A stretch of 64,000 nt of DNA from Rhizorhabdus phycosphaerae. Lineage in GTDB: Bacteria > Pseudomonadota > Alphaproteobacteria > Sphingomonadales > Sphingomonadaceae. The notes beneath the pieces are model-generated. The model saw only the letters and a list, made by a program, of their open reading frames with translations. It ran no database searches and was not told the origin of the DNA. Made by a program: the position numbers and the translations under genes. Below are positions 46,056 through 53,762 of this stretch, one piece after another. The stretch's first letter is position 1. The number at the start of each line of letters is the position of its first letter. Where the stretch lies: assembly GCF_011044255.1 (NCBI RefSeq), contig NZ_CP049107.1, forward strand, positions 2,629,501 to 2,693,500, read 5' to 3'.

Positions 46056-46400
46056 TTAAGCCGCCAGGATCAAATGCAATTCCTGCGGGCCGAGCGGCTG
46101 CGCGAACTTGACGCCGATCGACCGGCCCTCCGCCCACATCACCCGGCCGAGCCGTTCCAGACGCGGCCAGTGCAGCCAGACGAGGTCGCGGATGTTCTGC
46201 GGCTCGGGCAACTCGATCCGGGCGCCGCCGCGCGACAGATCGAGTACGCGCACGGGCACCATCTGGCCGCCCGACATGACCGTTCCGAAGATCAGCGTCT
46301 CGTTGCGCTCGCTGCGCCGCCGATCGCCATCGTTCGCTTCCGACTGGCCGGTGATCCGGGCCAGGGCGTGGCGGGAAAAATCCTTCAACCGTTCGAGCAT
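46056..46400 (-). CDS. PilZ-domain c-di-GMP receptor-like protein
   Basis: 114-residue single PilZ domain. The c-di-GMP motifs are RRRSERNETLIFG (RxxxR) and LDLSRGGARIELPE (D/NxSxxG), followed by a third strand block RVMWAEGRSIGVKFAQP. Binding residues look intact. I chose the Met at 46400 (MLERLKDFSR); a longer frame to 46679 reads noncoding DNA. There is no output domain, so it would act through a partner. Confidence 0.88.
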   Translation of the reverse strand: MLERLKDFSRHALARITGQSEANDGDRRRSERNETLIFGTVMSGGQMVPVRVLDLSRGGARIELPEPQNIRDLVWLHWPRLERLGRVMWAEGRSIGVKFAQPLGPQELHLILAA

Positions 46401-46773
46401 CCGTCTCAATCCTCGCGGATATCGTAGATCCGCCGCTGTCGTTCCTGTTGATGCTCCAATCGCATGAGGCCGGCTCGAAGCGCTATTCGGGGTTACCCGC
46501 AATCCTTTGCGGATTGTACGGAGGCTGTGTCCTCGGCGCCGTCGCATCCATGGAAAGCGGATGAGGGCGCCGCGCTGCGGTCTTGCTGAGCGTGCCTCCG
46601 CGGCACCACGCTCCGACAGAAGAACCTGCCGGTTGGAATCGCCTCCTATAGTGAGAAACCGCCCAAAAACGGGGGGCAAGGCCTAAGCCGAGGTCTCACC
46701 GGTAGCGGCATTGCGCCTCGGCTATGGTCTGATATGTTCCCGTCTTGTTCCAGGTGCGACTCGGGGGAAGGCC
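46401..46773. other. 373-bp noncoding region with several hairpins
   Basis: No gene is supported here. It separates divergent starts of the PilZ gene and an unknown gene. Stems seen: CAATCC/GGATTG near 46500, a GGCGCC/CATCC-type stem near 46538-46575, and a perfect 8-bp stem AGCCGAGG (46686-46693) / CCTCGGCT (46716-46723) with a 22-nt loop in the leader of the rightward gene. No convincing promoter hexamer pair was found. Confidence 0.5.
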
Positions 46774-47265
46774 ATGGCCGAGGACGACAGCTACGATCCG
46801 CATCATGCCATCGTGGGCGGGCACCGGATTCCGCTGCCGGTGCTCGGCATCCTGCGCGACAATGCGCTCTGTTATTTCGACGACGCCTGGCTGCTGCGCG
46901 AATTTCCCGAATATGTCGCGGCAGACGACATCCTGACCGGGATGGAGATGTTCGACGACGATGGCGGCCATTGGCGGGTGCGCGCGGTCCGGCGGGCGTC
47001 GCCGGCGCCCGGCCCGCGCCGCTGGTGGCAATTCTGGCCGTTCTGGAAAGCGCCCAATGCGATCCTGGAGTTCGATCTCGACCGCCTCGACCAGATTGGT
47101 TTCCCGGCGGTGCGCGACCGGATCATCAAGCTTACCAAGGTCGCGATGGCGGACGACGATCCCGAGGATCGCAAGGAAGTGCTAGCCAATCTGCGCCGCG
47201 CGGAGGACCTCAAGGATCTCGCCGAGGAACTGGGCCTGCCAGATCACATGGGTTTCTTCGACTGA
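46774..47265 (+). CDS. Conserved-looking protein of unknown function
   Basis: 163 residues, no recognised family. It begins MAEDDSYDPHHAIVGGHRI, is rich in Asp/Glu and Trp/Arg in the middle (RRWWQFWPFWKAPNAILEF, which looks like an amphipathic or membrane-touching patch), and ends with an acidic helix (DDPEDRKEVLANLRRAEDL) and a short DHMGFFD tail. No signal peptide. Start chosen at ATG 46774 with GGGGAAGG upstream. Codon use looks like its neighbours. Could be a regulatory or sensory adaptor; I assign no function. Confidence 0.65.
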   Translation: MAEDDSYDPHHAIVGGHRIPLPVLGILRDNALCYFDDAWLLREFPEYVAADDILTGMEMFDDDGGHWRVRAVRRASPAPGPRRWWQFWPFWKAPNAILEFDLDRLDQIGFPAVRDRIIKLTKVAMADDDPEDRKEVLANLRRAEDLKDLAEELGLPDHMGFFD

Positions 47266-47360
47266 CGGGCGCCGTGGACCGCCTCTGGCGGTTGCCCGAT
47301 GGCCCGCACGCCCCTACATCGGGCCGTGACGCCATGTGGGTCATTCGCGAAGGGGCTTAG

Positions 47361-47663
47361 ATGCTGGTTCTCCTGCTGCAGATCGTGGACATGCTGCTGG
47401 GTGTGTTCACCTGGATCGTGATCATCCAGGGGATCATGTCCTGGCTCGTCGCGTTCAACGTGATCAACACCTATAACGACTTCGTCCGGCAGGTGCTGTT
47501 CGCGCTCCAGAAGATCACCGAGCCCGTCTACCGCCCCGTCCAGCGTATCATGCCCGATTTCGGCCAGATCGATCTGTCGCCGCTCGTCGTCCTGCTGCTG
47601 ATCTACATCGCGCGGATGGTAATAGGTTACGGCATCGTCCAGGCCGCTGCGGCGGGCGTCTGA
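47361..47663 (+). CDS. YggT family membrane protein
   Basis: 100-residue YggT protein: two transmembrane helices (IVDMLLGVFTWIVIIQGIM, LSPLVVLLLIYIARMVIG) around a loop with FNVINTYNDFVRQVLFALQK and EPVYRPVQRIMPDFGQIDLS, the family signature. YggT is linked to osmotic-stress handling and cytokinesis or protein-membrane organisation. Its stop is the A-TGA of the following DUF167 gene region, and it leads the yggT-DUF167-folD-marC unit. Confidence 0.92.
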   Translation: MLVLLLQIVDMLLGVFTWIVIIQGIMSWLVAFNVINTYNDFVRQVLFALQKITEPVYRPVQRIMPDFGQIDLSPLVVLLLIYIARMVIGYGIVQAAAAGV

Positions 47664-47977
47664 CGGCCTGGACACCGGCGCCGGACGGCCTGAAGCTCGC
47701 CGTCCGCGTCACCCCGCGCGCCGGTCGTGATGCGATCGAAGGCGTCGTGCGTGGAGATGACGGCCGCAACTGGCTCTCCGTCAAGCTCTGCGCGGCGCCG
47801 ACCGACGGTGCGGCCAACGACGCGCTCATAAGGTTGCTCACCAAGACGCTGGGCGTTGCGCGCCGGGACGTGACTCTGGCCAGCGGCGCCACATCGCGTC
47901 TAAAGAGGCTCGACATACAGGGTGAACCGGCGCGTCTCGCGGCCGCACTCGAAATCATCGTCAGGGACAAGGCATGA
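47660..47977 (+). CDS. DUF167 (YggU) family protein, probable CTG start
   Basis: About 105 residues. The conserved DUF167 core [15 protein letters not shown] is upstream of the first GTG (47747), so that GTG start would cut off the domain's first strand. Extending the frame upstream gives [20 protein letters not shown], which is the normal length and N-terminus of the family, beginning at CTG 47660 directly on the yggT stop (CTGA). No ATG, GTG or TTG is in frame closer than that. The C-terminus ([21 protein letters not shown]) matches YggU. It overlaps folD by 4 bp. Confidence 0.8.
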   Translation: MTAWTPAPDGLKLAVRVTPRAGRDAIEGVVRGDDGRNWLSVKLCAAPTDGAANDALIRLLTKTLGVARRDVTLASGATSRLKRLDIQGEPARLAAALEIIVRDKA

Positions 47978-48867
47978 GCGCGGACATCATCGACGGCAAG
48001 GCATTCGCGGCAGGGCTCCGCGGGCGGGTGGCGGCGCTGGTCGGCCCGTTTCGCGAGACGACGGGCCGTGCGCCCGGCCTCGCGGTCGTGCTTGTCGGCG
48101 AGGATCCGGCCAGCCAGGTCTATGTCCGCTCGAAGCACAAGGCGACCGTCGAGGCGGGGATGGAGAGCTTCGAGCATCGCTTGCCCGCCGATGCGACGCA
48201 GGACCAGCTTCTGGCGCTCGTGCGCCAGCTCAACGAAGACGACCGCGTCGACGGTATCCTCGTCCAGCTGCCTTTGCCCGCACCGCTCGACGAGCAACAG
48301 GTGATCGCGACGATCGATCCCGACAAGGATGTCGACGGTTTCCACGTCGTCAATGCCGGCCGGCTGGCGGTCGGACAGCCGGGCTATGTCCCCTGCACCC
48401 CGCTTGGATGCCTGATGCTGCTCAAGGATCGGCTCGGCGACCTGTCGGGCCTGAATGCCGTCGTCATCGGGCGTTCGAACATCGTCGGCAAGCCGATGGC
48501 ACAGCTCCTGCTGGCCGAAAGCTGCACCGTCACCGTCGCCCACAGCCGTACCCGCGACCTGCCCGAGGTCGTCCGGCGCGCGGACATCGTCGTCGCGGCA
48601 GTCGGCCGTCCCGAAATGGTGCGCGGAGACTGGATCAAGCCGGGCGCGGTGGTGATCGACGTCGGCATCAACCGCGTCCCCGGTGCCGAGGCCGGCAAGA
48701 CCCGGCTGGTCGGCGACGTCGCCTATGACGAGGCCGCTGCCGTGGCCTCGGCCGTCACCCCGGTGCCCGGCGGGGTCGGCCCGATGACGATCGCCGTCCT
48801 GCTCCGCAACACGCTGGTCGCCGCGCATCGTCGCGCGGGGATCGCGCTCGCCCCGGACGCGATCTGA
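47974..48867 (+). CDS. folD: Bifunctional methylenetetrahydrofolate dehydrogenase/cyclohydrolase FolD
   Basis: 297-residue one-carbon enzyme interconverting 5,10-methylene- and 10-formyl-THF with NADP. The Lys/Tyr pair is in [17 protein letters not shown], and the second signature [11 protein letters not shown] and the NADP-binding [15 protein letters not shown] are intact. Length is standard. It overlaps the DUF167 gene by 4 bp and is directly followed by marC (stop and start adjacent), forming one transcription unit. Confidence 0.96.
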   Translation: MSADIIDGKAFAAGLRGRVAALVGPFRETTGRAPGLAVVLVGEDPASQVYVRSKHKATVEAGMESFEHRLPADATQDQLLALVRQLNEDDRVDGILVQLPLPAPLDEQQVIATIDPDKDVDGFHVVNAGRLAVGQPGYVPCTPLGCLMLLKDRLGDLSGLNAVVIGRSNIVGKPMAQLLLAESCTVTVAHSRTRDLPEVVRRADIVVAAVGRPEMVRGDWIKPGAVVIDVGINRVPGAEAGKTRLVGDVAYDEAAAVASAVTPVPGGVGPMTIAVLLRNTLVAAHRRAGIALAPDAI

Positions 48868-49530
48868 ATGTCCCTGTTCGAGCCCGATATGCTCGCGCTG
48901 TTCCTATCGGCCTTCGTGACCCTGTTCGTGGTCATCGATCCGCCGGGCTGCGCGCCGATCTTCGCCAGCCTCACGCGCGACGCGCCCCATGGGCAGCGGC
49001 GCTCGATGGCGATCCGTTCGACCGTGATCGCGACCATCCTGCTGCTGGTGTTCGCACTGGTCGGCGAGAAATTGCTGGCGACGCTGGGCATCAGCCTCGA
49101 CGCCTTCCGCATCGCCGGCGGCATCATGCTGTTCCTGATCGCGCTGGAAATGGTGTTCGAGAAGCGCACCGAACGGCGCGAGGGCCGTGCCGACGAGATC
49201 AGCCGCAAGGCGGCGGAAGAACGCCGCCCGATCGAGGATATCTCGGTCTTCCCGATGGCGATCCCGATGATAGCGGGGCCCGGATCGATCGCGACCGTGA
49301 TGCTGCTCGTCTCGCGCAGCCATGGTCTCCAGCAGACCTTCATCGTGCTGGCTGCGCTTGCGGCGGTCCTGACGCTCACTCTCGCCGCGCTGCTCGCCGC
49401 GGGCCCGCTGATGCGCGTGCTCGGGCCGAAGCTGGAGGCGATGATCACCCGCGTGCTCGGCGTGCTGCTGGCGGCGCTCGCCGCGCAGTTCGTGATCGAC
49501 GGGATCAGGACGTCGTTCGGCGTCGCCTGA
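48868..49530 (+). CDS. MarC family integral membrane protein
   Basis: 220-residue protein with about six transmembrane helices of the MarC/UPF0056 family. Typical blocks are LFVVIDPPGCAPIFASLT at the first loop, FRIAGGIMLFLIALEMVF and FPMAIPMIAGPGSIATVML. Despite the name, MarC is not shown to be a drug transporter. It starts immediately after the folD stop, so it is translationally coupled. It is convergent with the first GT-C-like gene, 9 bp from its stop. Confidence 0.92.
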   Translation: MSLFEPDMLALFLSAFVTLFVVIDPPGCAPIFASLTRDAPHGQRRSMAIRSTVIATILLLVFALVGEKLLATLGISLDAFRIAGGIMLFLIALEMVFEKRTERREGRADEISRKAAEERRPIEDISVFPMAIPMIAGPGSIATVMLLVSRSHGLQQTFIVLAALAAVLTLTLAALLAAGPLMRVLGPKLEAMITRVLGVLLAALAAQFVIDGIRTSFGVA

Positions 49531-49539
49531 GCGGCGCGA

Positions 49540-51354
49540 TCAGCCGACTCTCTTCCACAGGCGGAAGGGTGAATTGGCGGGAAGCTCCACCGGCTGCAGC
49601 CAGTCGGGAACCTGCCCATCGACCAGCTGGCTGTAGAAGCCCTGCGGCGCGCGGGCGCGGTAGATGGTCGATTCCGCCATGCCGGGACATAGCAGCAGCA
49701 TCGTCGCGCCACGCCGCCGCATGACTTCATGCGCCACCTCGGGCGAGGTCGCGCGGAAGGCGTGGTGGACGTCGAGGATCGCAGCACCATTGCGGTGATA
49801 GGGGCCGGCTACGGCGCTATGCTTCGTGATCGCGATCAGGCGCGGACCGAGGTCGACGAAGGTCAGCATGGTCGCGGGCGGAAGCCGGTCGAGCTGGGCC
49901 AGCGCCGGCAGCGTCACGCAGCGGCGCGGCTTGCCTTCGGCCCGGTTGACGACCTTTTCACGCCGCTGCTCCTTGTTCGACTTGGGCAGCATCGCTGCGA
50001 ACTGCGCAAGCTGTCCCGACAGCGCGAAGAAGACGAGCAAGGTCCCGCCGACGCGAACCAGCGAGGAGCCCGAATCGAGCAGCCGCGGCAAGAGCTGCCA
50101 GCCCAGCCAGGTCGCACCGAAGACCGCCAGCAGCTGGGCCTGCGGGCCGAAGCGCGATTGCCAGGCAAGGCCGGCGGTCGCCAGCAGGCTGAGCAGAGCC
50201 AGCGTCGCCCAGACCGGACCGGCGGCGGTTCCGCGCGCGCGCCACGCGGCGATCAGCGCGCCGACCGCGCCGATGAGGGGCAGCCAGCTGGTCTGCAACG
50301 CGTCACGCCAGGGCTTGGCATAGATCGGCTTGACCTCGCGGATGTGCGAGAACCACAGTCGCTCGAGCTCGGGCGAAATCGCCTCGGGGCGGCCCAGGCA
50401 TTGGGGGAAGCTGACCGCGTAGAAGCCGGCGATGGCCGCACCGGCGAGGAACAGCAGCGCGAGCCTGAGCATCCGGCGGTCGCCGCGCAGGAAGCTGAGG
50501 GCGGTCATCAGTGCCGATGTCAGCAGCAGCGTCGACAGATAGACGGGCGACAGCACGTCGCAGACCATCGCGCGATTGTCGTTGGAGGCGAAGGCTGCGA
50601 AGCCGATCGCACAGCCGCCGCCCAGCGAGACGGCGTAGCTTCGCAGCCGCTGCGCGTCGTCCGGCGCGCCCGCAATGGCCCAGCGCAGCGCAACCGATGC
50701 ACCTGCCACCGCCATCAGCGGAATGAGTTCGAGACCGATGCTCAGCGAGAAGGCGGTCGCGGCCCCGGCGAGAACCCCGCCGCGTCGCGCGCGCGGATCG
50801 GCGAGGCCGGCAACGACCACCATCAGCGATGCCAGCTGCCAGCCATGATGGTCGATGCGCAGCGGCATCCACATGAACAAGGTCGTCTGCGCGCACATCA
50901 GGATCGCGAAGGCGACCGGATAGGCGCGGGGATGGACGACCCGGCGAATGGTGAGGACGAGCGCCCAGAGCGCGGGTGCCAGCGCGAGCATCGGTGCGAC
51001 CGCGACCGCGATGCGGTCGGCCGTGAAATCCCCGAACAGCGGGCGGAACAGGAGGAGCAGCCCGGCGATCGGCAGGTCCACGATACGCGACCAGTGGACG
51101 TTCAGCCCCTCGGGCGGGGCCAGCCGATACTGGCGGAGATCGAACCATCCCTGCCCGCCCAGCCAGGCCTTGACCTCGGCCAGACGCAGATTGTCGTCGG
51201 TGTCGCTCAGCGCGAGCCAGCGTATCTGGCCCCATTTATAATAGACGAAATAAGCGCAGGTGCCGGCGAACAGCAGCCAGATGGCGATCCGCCACTGGCG
51301 TTCGATCCACGCCATCATGCGATCTTCGAAAGCGGTGTCTGGGGGCGCCTGCAT
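49540..51354 (-). CDS. GT-C-like polytopic membrane protein, paralogue A
   Basis: 604 residues with a single leading helix, about ten further helices and a C-terminal soluble domain from about residue 430. The first luminal-type loop carries an acidic cluster SDTDDNLRLAEVKAWLGGQ, then QYRLAPPEGLNVHWSRIVDLP; a second motif is PLRIDHHGWQ. Such first-loop acidic motifs recall GT-C glycosyltransferases that use polyprenyl-phosphate sugars. Its relatives are often called AcrB/AcrD/AcrF family, a label I reject here since RND features are absent. Its paralogue lies at 55379-57187. Sugar and acceptor unknown. Confidence 0.75.
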   Translation of the reverse strand: MQAPPDTAFEDRMMAWIERQWRIAIWLLFAGTCAYFVYYKWGQIRWLALSDTDDNLRLAEVKAWLGGQGWFDLRQYRLAPPEGLNVHWSRIVDLPIAGLLLLFRPLFGDFTADRIAVAVAPMLALAPALWALVLTIRRVVHPRAYPVAFAILMCAQTTLFMWMPLRIDHHGWQLASLMVVVAGLADPRARRGGVLAGAATAFSLSIGLELIPLMAVAGASVALRWAIAGAPDDAQRLRSYAVSLGGGCAIGFAAFASNDNRAMVCDVLSPVYLSTLLLTSALMTALSFLRGDRRMLRLALLFLAGAAIAGFYAVSFPQCLGRPEAISPELERLWFSHIREVKPIYAKPWRDALQTSWLPLIGAVGALIAAWRARGTAAGPVWATLALLSLLATAGLAWQSRFGPQAQLLAVFGATWLGWQLLPRLLDSGSSLVRVGGTLLVFFALSGQLAQFAAMLPKSNKEQRREKVVNRAEGKPRRCVTLPALAQLDRLPPATMLTFVDLGPRLIAITKHSAVAGPYHRNGAAILDVHHAFRATSPEVAHEVMRRRGATMLLLCPGMAESTIYRARAPQGFYSQLVDGQVPDWLQPVELPANSPFRLWKRVG

Positions 51355-51516
51355 CGCGTCCGCTTAGGGCGAGCTTGCACGGGCCGCAACGGCCTTGGCT
51401 GTCAGGCGCAAGGGTCGTTACGCAGTCGTTAGGCTGGCGTTCAGCTTCAAAATGCTGTGATCCCTCGCATCCGGAAACGGACACGCGGGGATCGGACTGG
51501 CAATTTCCACCCCACG

Positions 51517-51563
51517 GGAGGCGCTCCTTCGGGGTTCCCTTGCCCCGGGGAGCGTGTTCCTCC
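51517..51563 (+). promoter_or_regulatory. Three-tier hairpin in the gtrA leader
   Basis: Nested stems GGAGG/CCTCC (outer), GCTCC/GGAGC (middle, after a bulge) and GGGG/CCCC (inner). It lies 63-109 nt before the gtrA start in the 271-bp gap after the divergent GT-C-like gene. It may be an RNA control element; the leader transcript is not known. Confidence 0.55.
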
Positions 51564-51600
51564 GCGAGATGCCCCCACTTGCGGACCGCTTGTCGCTCCG

Positions 51601-51620
51601 GCGCTTTTGTGGAAAAGCGC
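51601..51620 (+). promoter_or_regulatory. Perfect 8-bp hairpin next to the gtrA start
   Basis: GCGCTTTT / AAAAGCGC with GTGG tetraloop, ending 5 nt before the ATG at 51626. It covers the place where the ribosome-binding site (GGAAAAG) should be, so the site may be masked in the RNA. Confidence 0.6.
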
Positions 51621-51625
51621 GGCCG

Positions 51626-52042
51626 ATGTCCGACTTCCCGATCCTGACCCGCGAGCGCATGGCCCTGCTCGGTCAATTGCTGCGCTACGGCGTCACCGGC
51701 GCGCTGGCCTCGGTCGTCAATATCGGCATCTATCATGCGCTCGTCCGGCTCGGCGGGATGGATCCCAATCTTGCCTGGACCTGCGGCTTCGTCGGTGCGG
51801 CCGCGACCGGCTATGTCATTCACGGCAAATGGAGCTTTCGCGGCCATGGCTCGCGCGACCGGCAGACGGTCCGCATCCTGCGCTTCGCGATCGTCTCGCT
51901 GATCAGCTTCGCGCTGAACAGCCTGTGGGTCTGGCTGCTGGTCCAGCATATGGACCTTCCGATCTGGGCCCCCTATCCCCTTGTCCTATGCGTGACCCCG
52001 CTTCTCGTCTTCTGGCTGAACCGCCAATGGGTGTTCGAATGA
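51626..52042 (+). CDS. GtrA-family flippase-like membrane protein
   Basis: 138 residues with four transmembrane helices (YGVTGALASVVNIGIYHALV, AWTCGFVGAAATGYVIHG and so on), matching GtrA, which is thought to flip undecaprenyl-phosphate-linked glucose across the membrane. The start ATG 51626 (MSDFPIL) follows a strong hairpin; an upstream Met at 51554 would put that hairpin in the coding sequence. Its stop overlaps the GT2 gene by 4 bp, the usual gtrA-gtrB order. Flipping a sugar is inferred from the family. Confidence 0.85.
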   Translation: MSDFPILTRERMALLGQLLRYGVTGALASVVNIGIYHALVRLGGMDPNLAWTCGFVGAAATGYVIHGKWSFRGHGSRDRQTVRILRFAIVSLISFALNSLWVWLLVQHMDLPIWAPYPLVLCVTPLLVFWLNRQWVFE

Positions 52043-53031
52043 GCGACCCGCACCTTTCGGTGCCGCTCTTGTCCGTAATCGTCCCGGTGAAGGACGAGGA
52101 GGACGCGATCGCGCCCTTCGTCACCCGCATGTCGCGCGTGCTCGATGCGCTCGCCGATCCGGAAGGGCGTCCGATCGCCTGGGAAATCCTATTCGTCGAC
52201 GACGGCAGCAGCGACCGGACGATGGCCGCGATCCTGCTCGCGCATGAGGCCGATGCCCGGATCTCGGCGCTGTCGCTGTCGCGCAACTTCGGCAAGGAAG
52301 CGGCGCTGTCGGCTGGCATCGACAATGCCCGCGGCCAGCTGGTGATCCCGATCGACGTCGACATGCAGGACCCGCCCGAGGTGATCGGCGAGATGATCGC
52401 CAAATGGCGCGAGGGCTATGACGTCGTTTACGGCGTGCGGCGCAACCGCATGACTGACAGCCTGCCCAAGCGCCTCACCGCCGATCTCTATTATCGGGCG
52501 CACAACTGGCTCTCGAAGGACAAGATCCCCGAACATGCGGGCGACTTCCGCCTGCTCGACCGGCGTGTGGTGGAGGTGATCAAGCGGATGCCCGAGCGCA
52601 ACCGCTTCATGAAGGGCCTGTTCGCCTGGTCGGGCTTCCGCCAAACGGCGGTCGAATATGACCGGGCCGAGCGCGCCGTCGGCACCACCAAGTTCAACTA
52701 TTGGAAGCTGTGGCAGCTGGCGATCGACGGCATCACCTCGGCCTCGACCGCACCGCTCCGGGTCTGGTCCTATGTCGGTGCGCTGATCGCGGTGATCGCC
52801 CTGGTCTATGCGGTCTTCATCGGCGTCCGCACGCTGATCTACGGCGCCGACGTCGCGGGCTATCCCTCGCTGATGGTCGCCACTCTCTTCCTCGGCGGCG
52901 TCCAGCTGCTGTCGCTCGGCATTCTCGGTGAATATGTCGGGCGGATCCTCGTCGAAACCAAGAAGCGGCCGATCTACATCGTTCGCGACCGGATCGGTTG
53001 CCCCGATCCCGAAGCCAGGGACCTTGCCTGA
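52039..53031 (+). CDS. GT2 family polyprenyl-phosphate glycosyltransferase (GtrB/DPM1-like)
   Basis: 330 residues: a GT2 catalytic domain (SVIVPVKDEEDAIAPFV, then the donor-binding VDDGSSDRTM and DVDMQDPPEVI, a DxD-type site) and two C-terminal transmembrane helices (VWSYVGALIAVIALVYAVFIG, ATLFLGGVQLLSLGILGEYVG). This is the architecture of GtrB/ArnC/DPM1 enzymes that load sugar onto polyprenyl phosphate on the cytoplasmic side. It overlaps gtrA by 4 bp and the methyltransferase gene by 1 bp. Donor sugar undecided. Confidence 0.9.
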   Translation: MSDPHLSVPLLSVIVPVKDEEDAIAPFVTRMSRVLDALADPEGRPIAWEILFVDDGSSDRTMAAILLAHEADARISALSLSRNFGKEAALSAGIDNARGQLVIPIDVDMQDPPEVIGEMIAKWREGYDVVYGVRRNRMTDSLPKRLTADLYYRAHNWLSKDKIPEHAGDFRLLDRRVVEVIKRMPERNRFMKGLFAWSGFRQTAVEYDRAERAVGTTKFNYWKLWQLAIDGITSASTAPLRVWSYVGALIAVIALVYAVFIGVRTLIYGADVAGYPSLMVATLFLGGVQLLSLGILGEYVGRILVETKKRPIYIVRDRIGCPDPEARDLA

Positions 53032-53762
53032 TGGACCGCGCCGCCTATGACCGGATGGCCGAGATCGACAAGGACCATTGGTGGTTCGTTGCGCGCCGCA
53101 AGATCATCGCCGCCCTGATCGAACACCATCGTCCCAAGGCGGGACCGCTGCGCATCCTCGAGGTCGGCGCCGGCACGGGCTCGAACCTCGCCTTGCTCCA
53201 GCGCTTCGGGACAGTGGACGCGATCGAGCCCGACGACGATGCGCGCGCCTTTGCCGAGCAGCGCAGCGGCCTCTCGATCAAGGGCGGCTATCTGCCCCAT
53301 GTGCCGCTCGACGACGGGGCCTATGACCTGATCGTCCTGCTCGACGTGCTCGAACATATTCCGCAGGACGTCGAGGCGCTGGCCTATCTGCGGACCAAGC
53401 TGGCGCCGGGCGGGCGCATTCTCGTCACCGTGCCGGGCGCGCCCTGGATGTGGAGCGCGCATGACGTGGCTCACCATCACCAGCGCCGCTACACCGGTCG
53501 GCAGCTGCGCGAGGTGTTCGAGCGCGCCGGCCTCGCGCCGCGCTTCCTGTCGCATTTCAACACGCTGCTCTTCCCGCTGATCGCGCTGGTGCGCCTCGTC
53601 GGCAAGATCACGGGCAAGGAAGGCGGCGACGATGCGATGCCGTCGCGTCCCGTCAATGCCGTGCTGACCGCCCTGTTCGGGGCGGAACGTCACTGGGTGG
53701 CGAGCTTGAGCATGCCCTTCGGGGTGTCCATCGCGATGGTTGCCGCACCGACGATGCGATAG
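53031..53762 (+). CDS. SAM-dependent class I methyltransferase
   Basis: 243-residue Rossmann-like methyltransferase. SAM motif I is RILEVGAGTGSNLALLQRF at about residues 37-55, and the later LIVLLDVLEHIPQDVEALAY and GGRILVTVPGAPWMWS blocks match the UbiE/Methyltransf_11 pattern. Its start overlaps the GT2 stop by 1 bp (TGATG). The last 24 residues (PFGVSIAMVAAPTMR end) are encoded across a 73-bp stretch shared with the convergent gene on the other strand. A polyprenyl or sugar target is inferred from the operon. Confidence 0.85.
   Translation: MDRAAYDRMAEIDKDHWWFVARRKIIAALIEHHRPKAGPLRILEVGAGTGSNLALLQRFGTVDAIEPDDDARAFAEQRSGLSIKGGYLPHVPLDDGAYDLIVLLDVLEHIPQDVEALAYLRTKLAPGGRILVTVPGAPWMWSAHDVAHHHQRRYTGRQLREVFERAGLAPRFLSHFNTLLFPLIALVRLVGKITGKEGGDDAMPSRPVNAVLTALFGAERHWVASLSMPFGVSIAMVAAPTMR

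Noticed and set aside
47747-47977. GTG at 47747 as the start of the DUF167 protein
   Set aside because: It would remove the conserved first strand ([15 protein letters not shown]).
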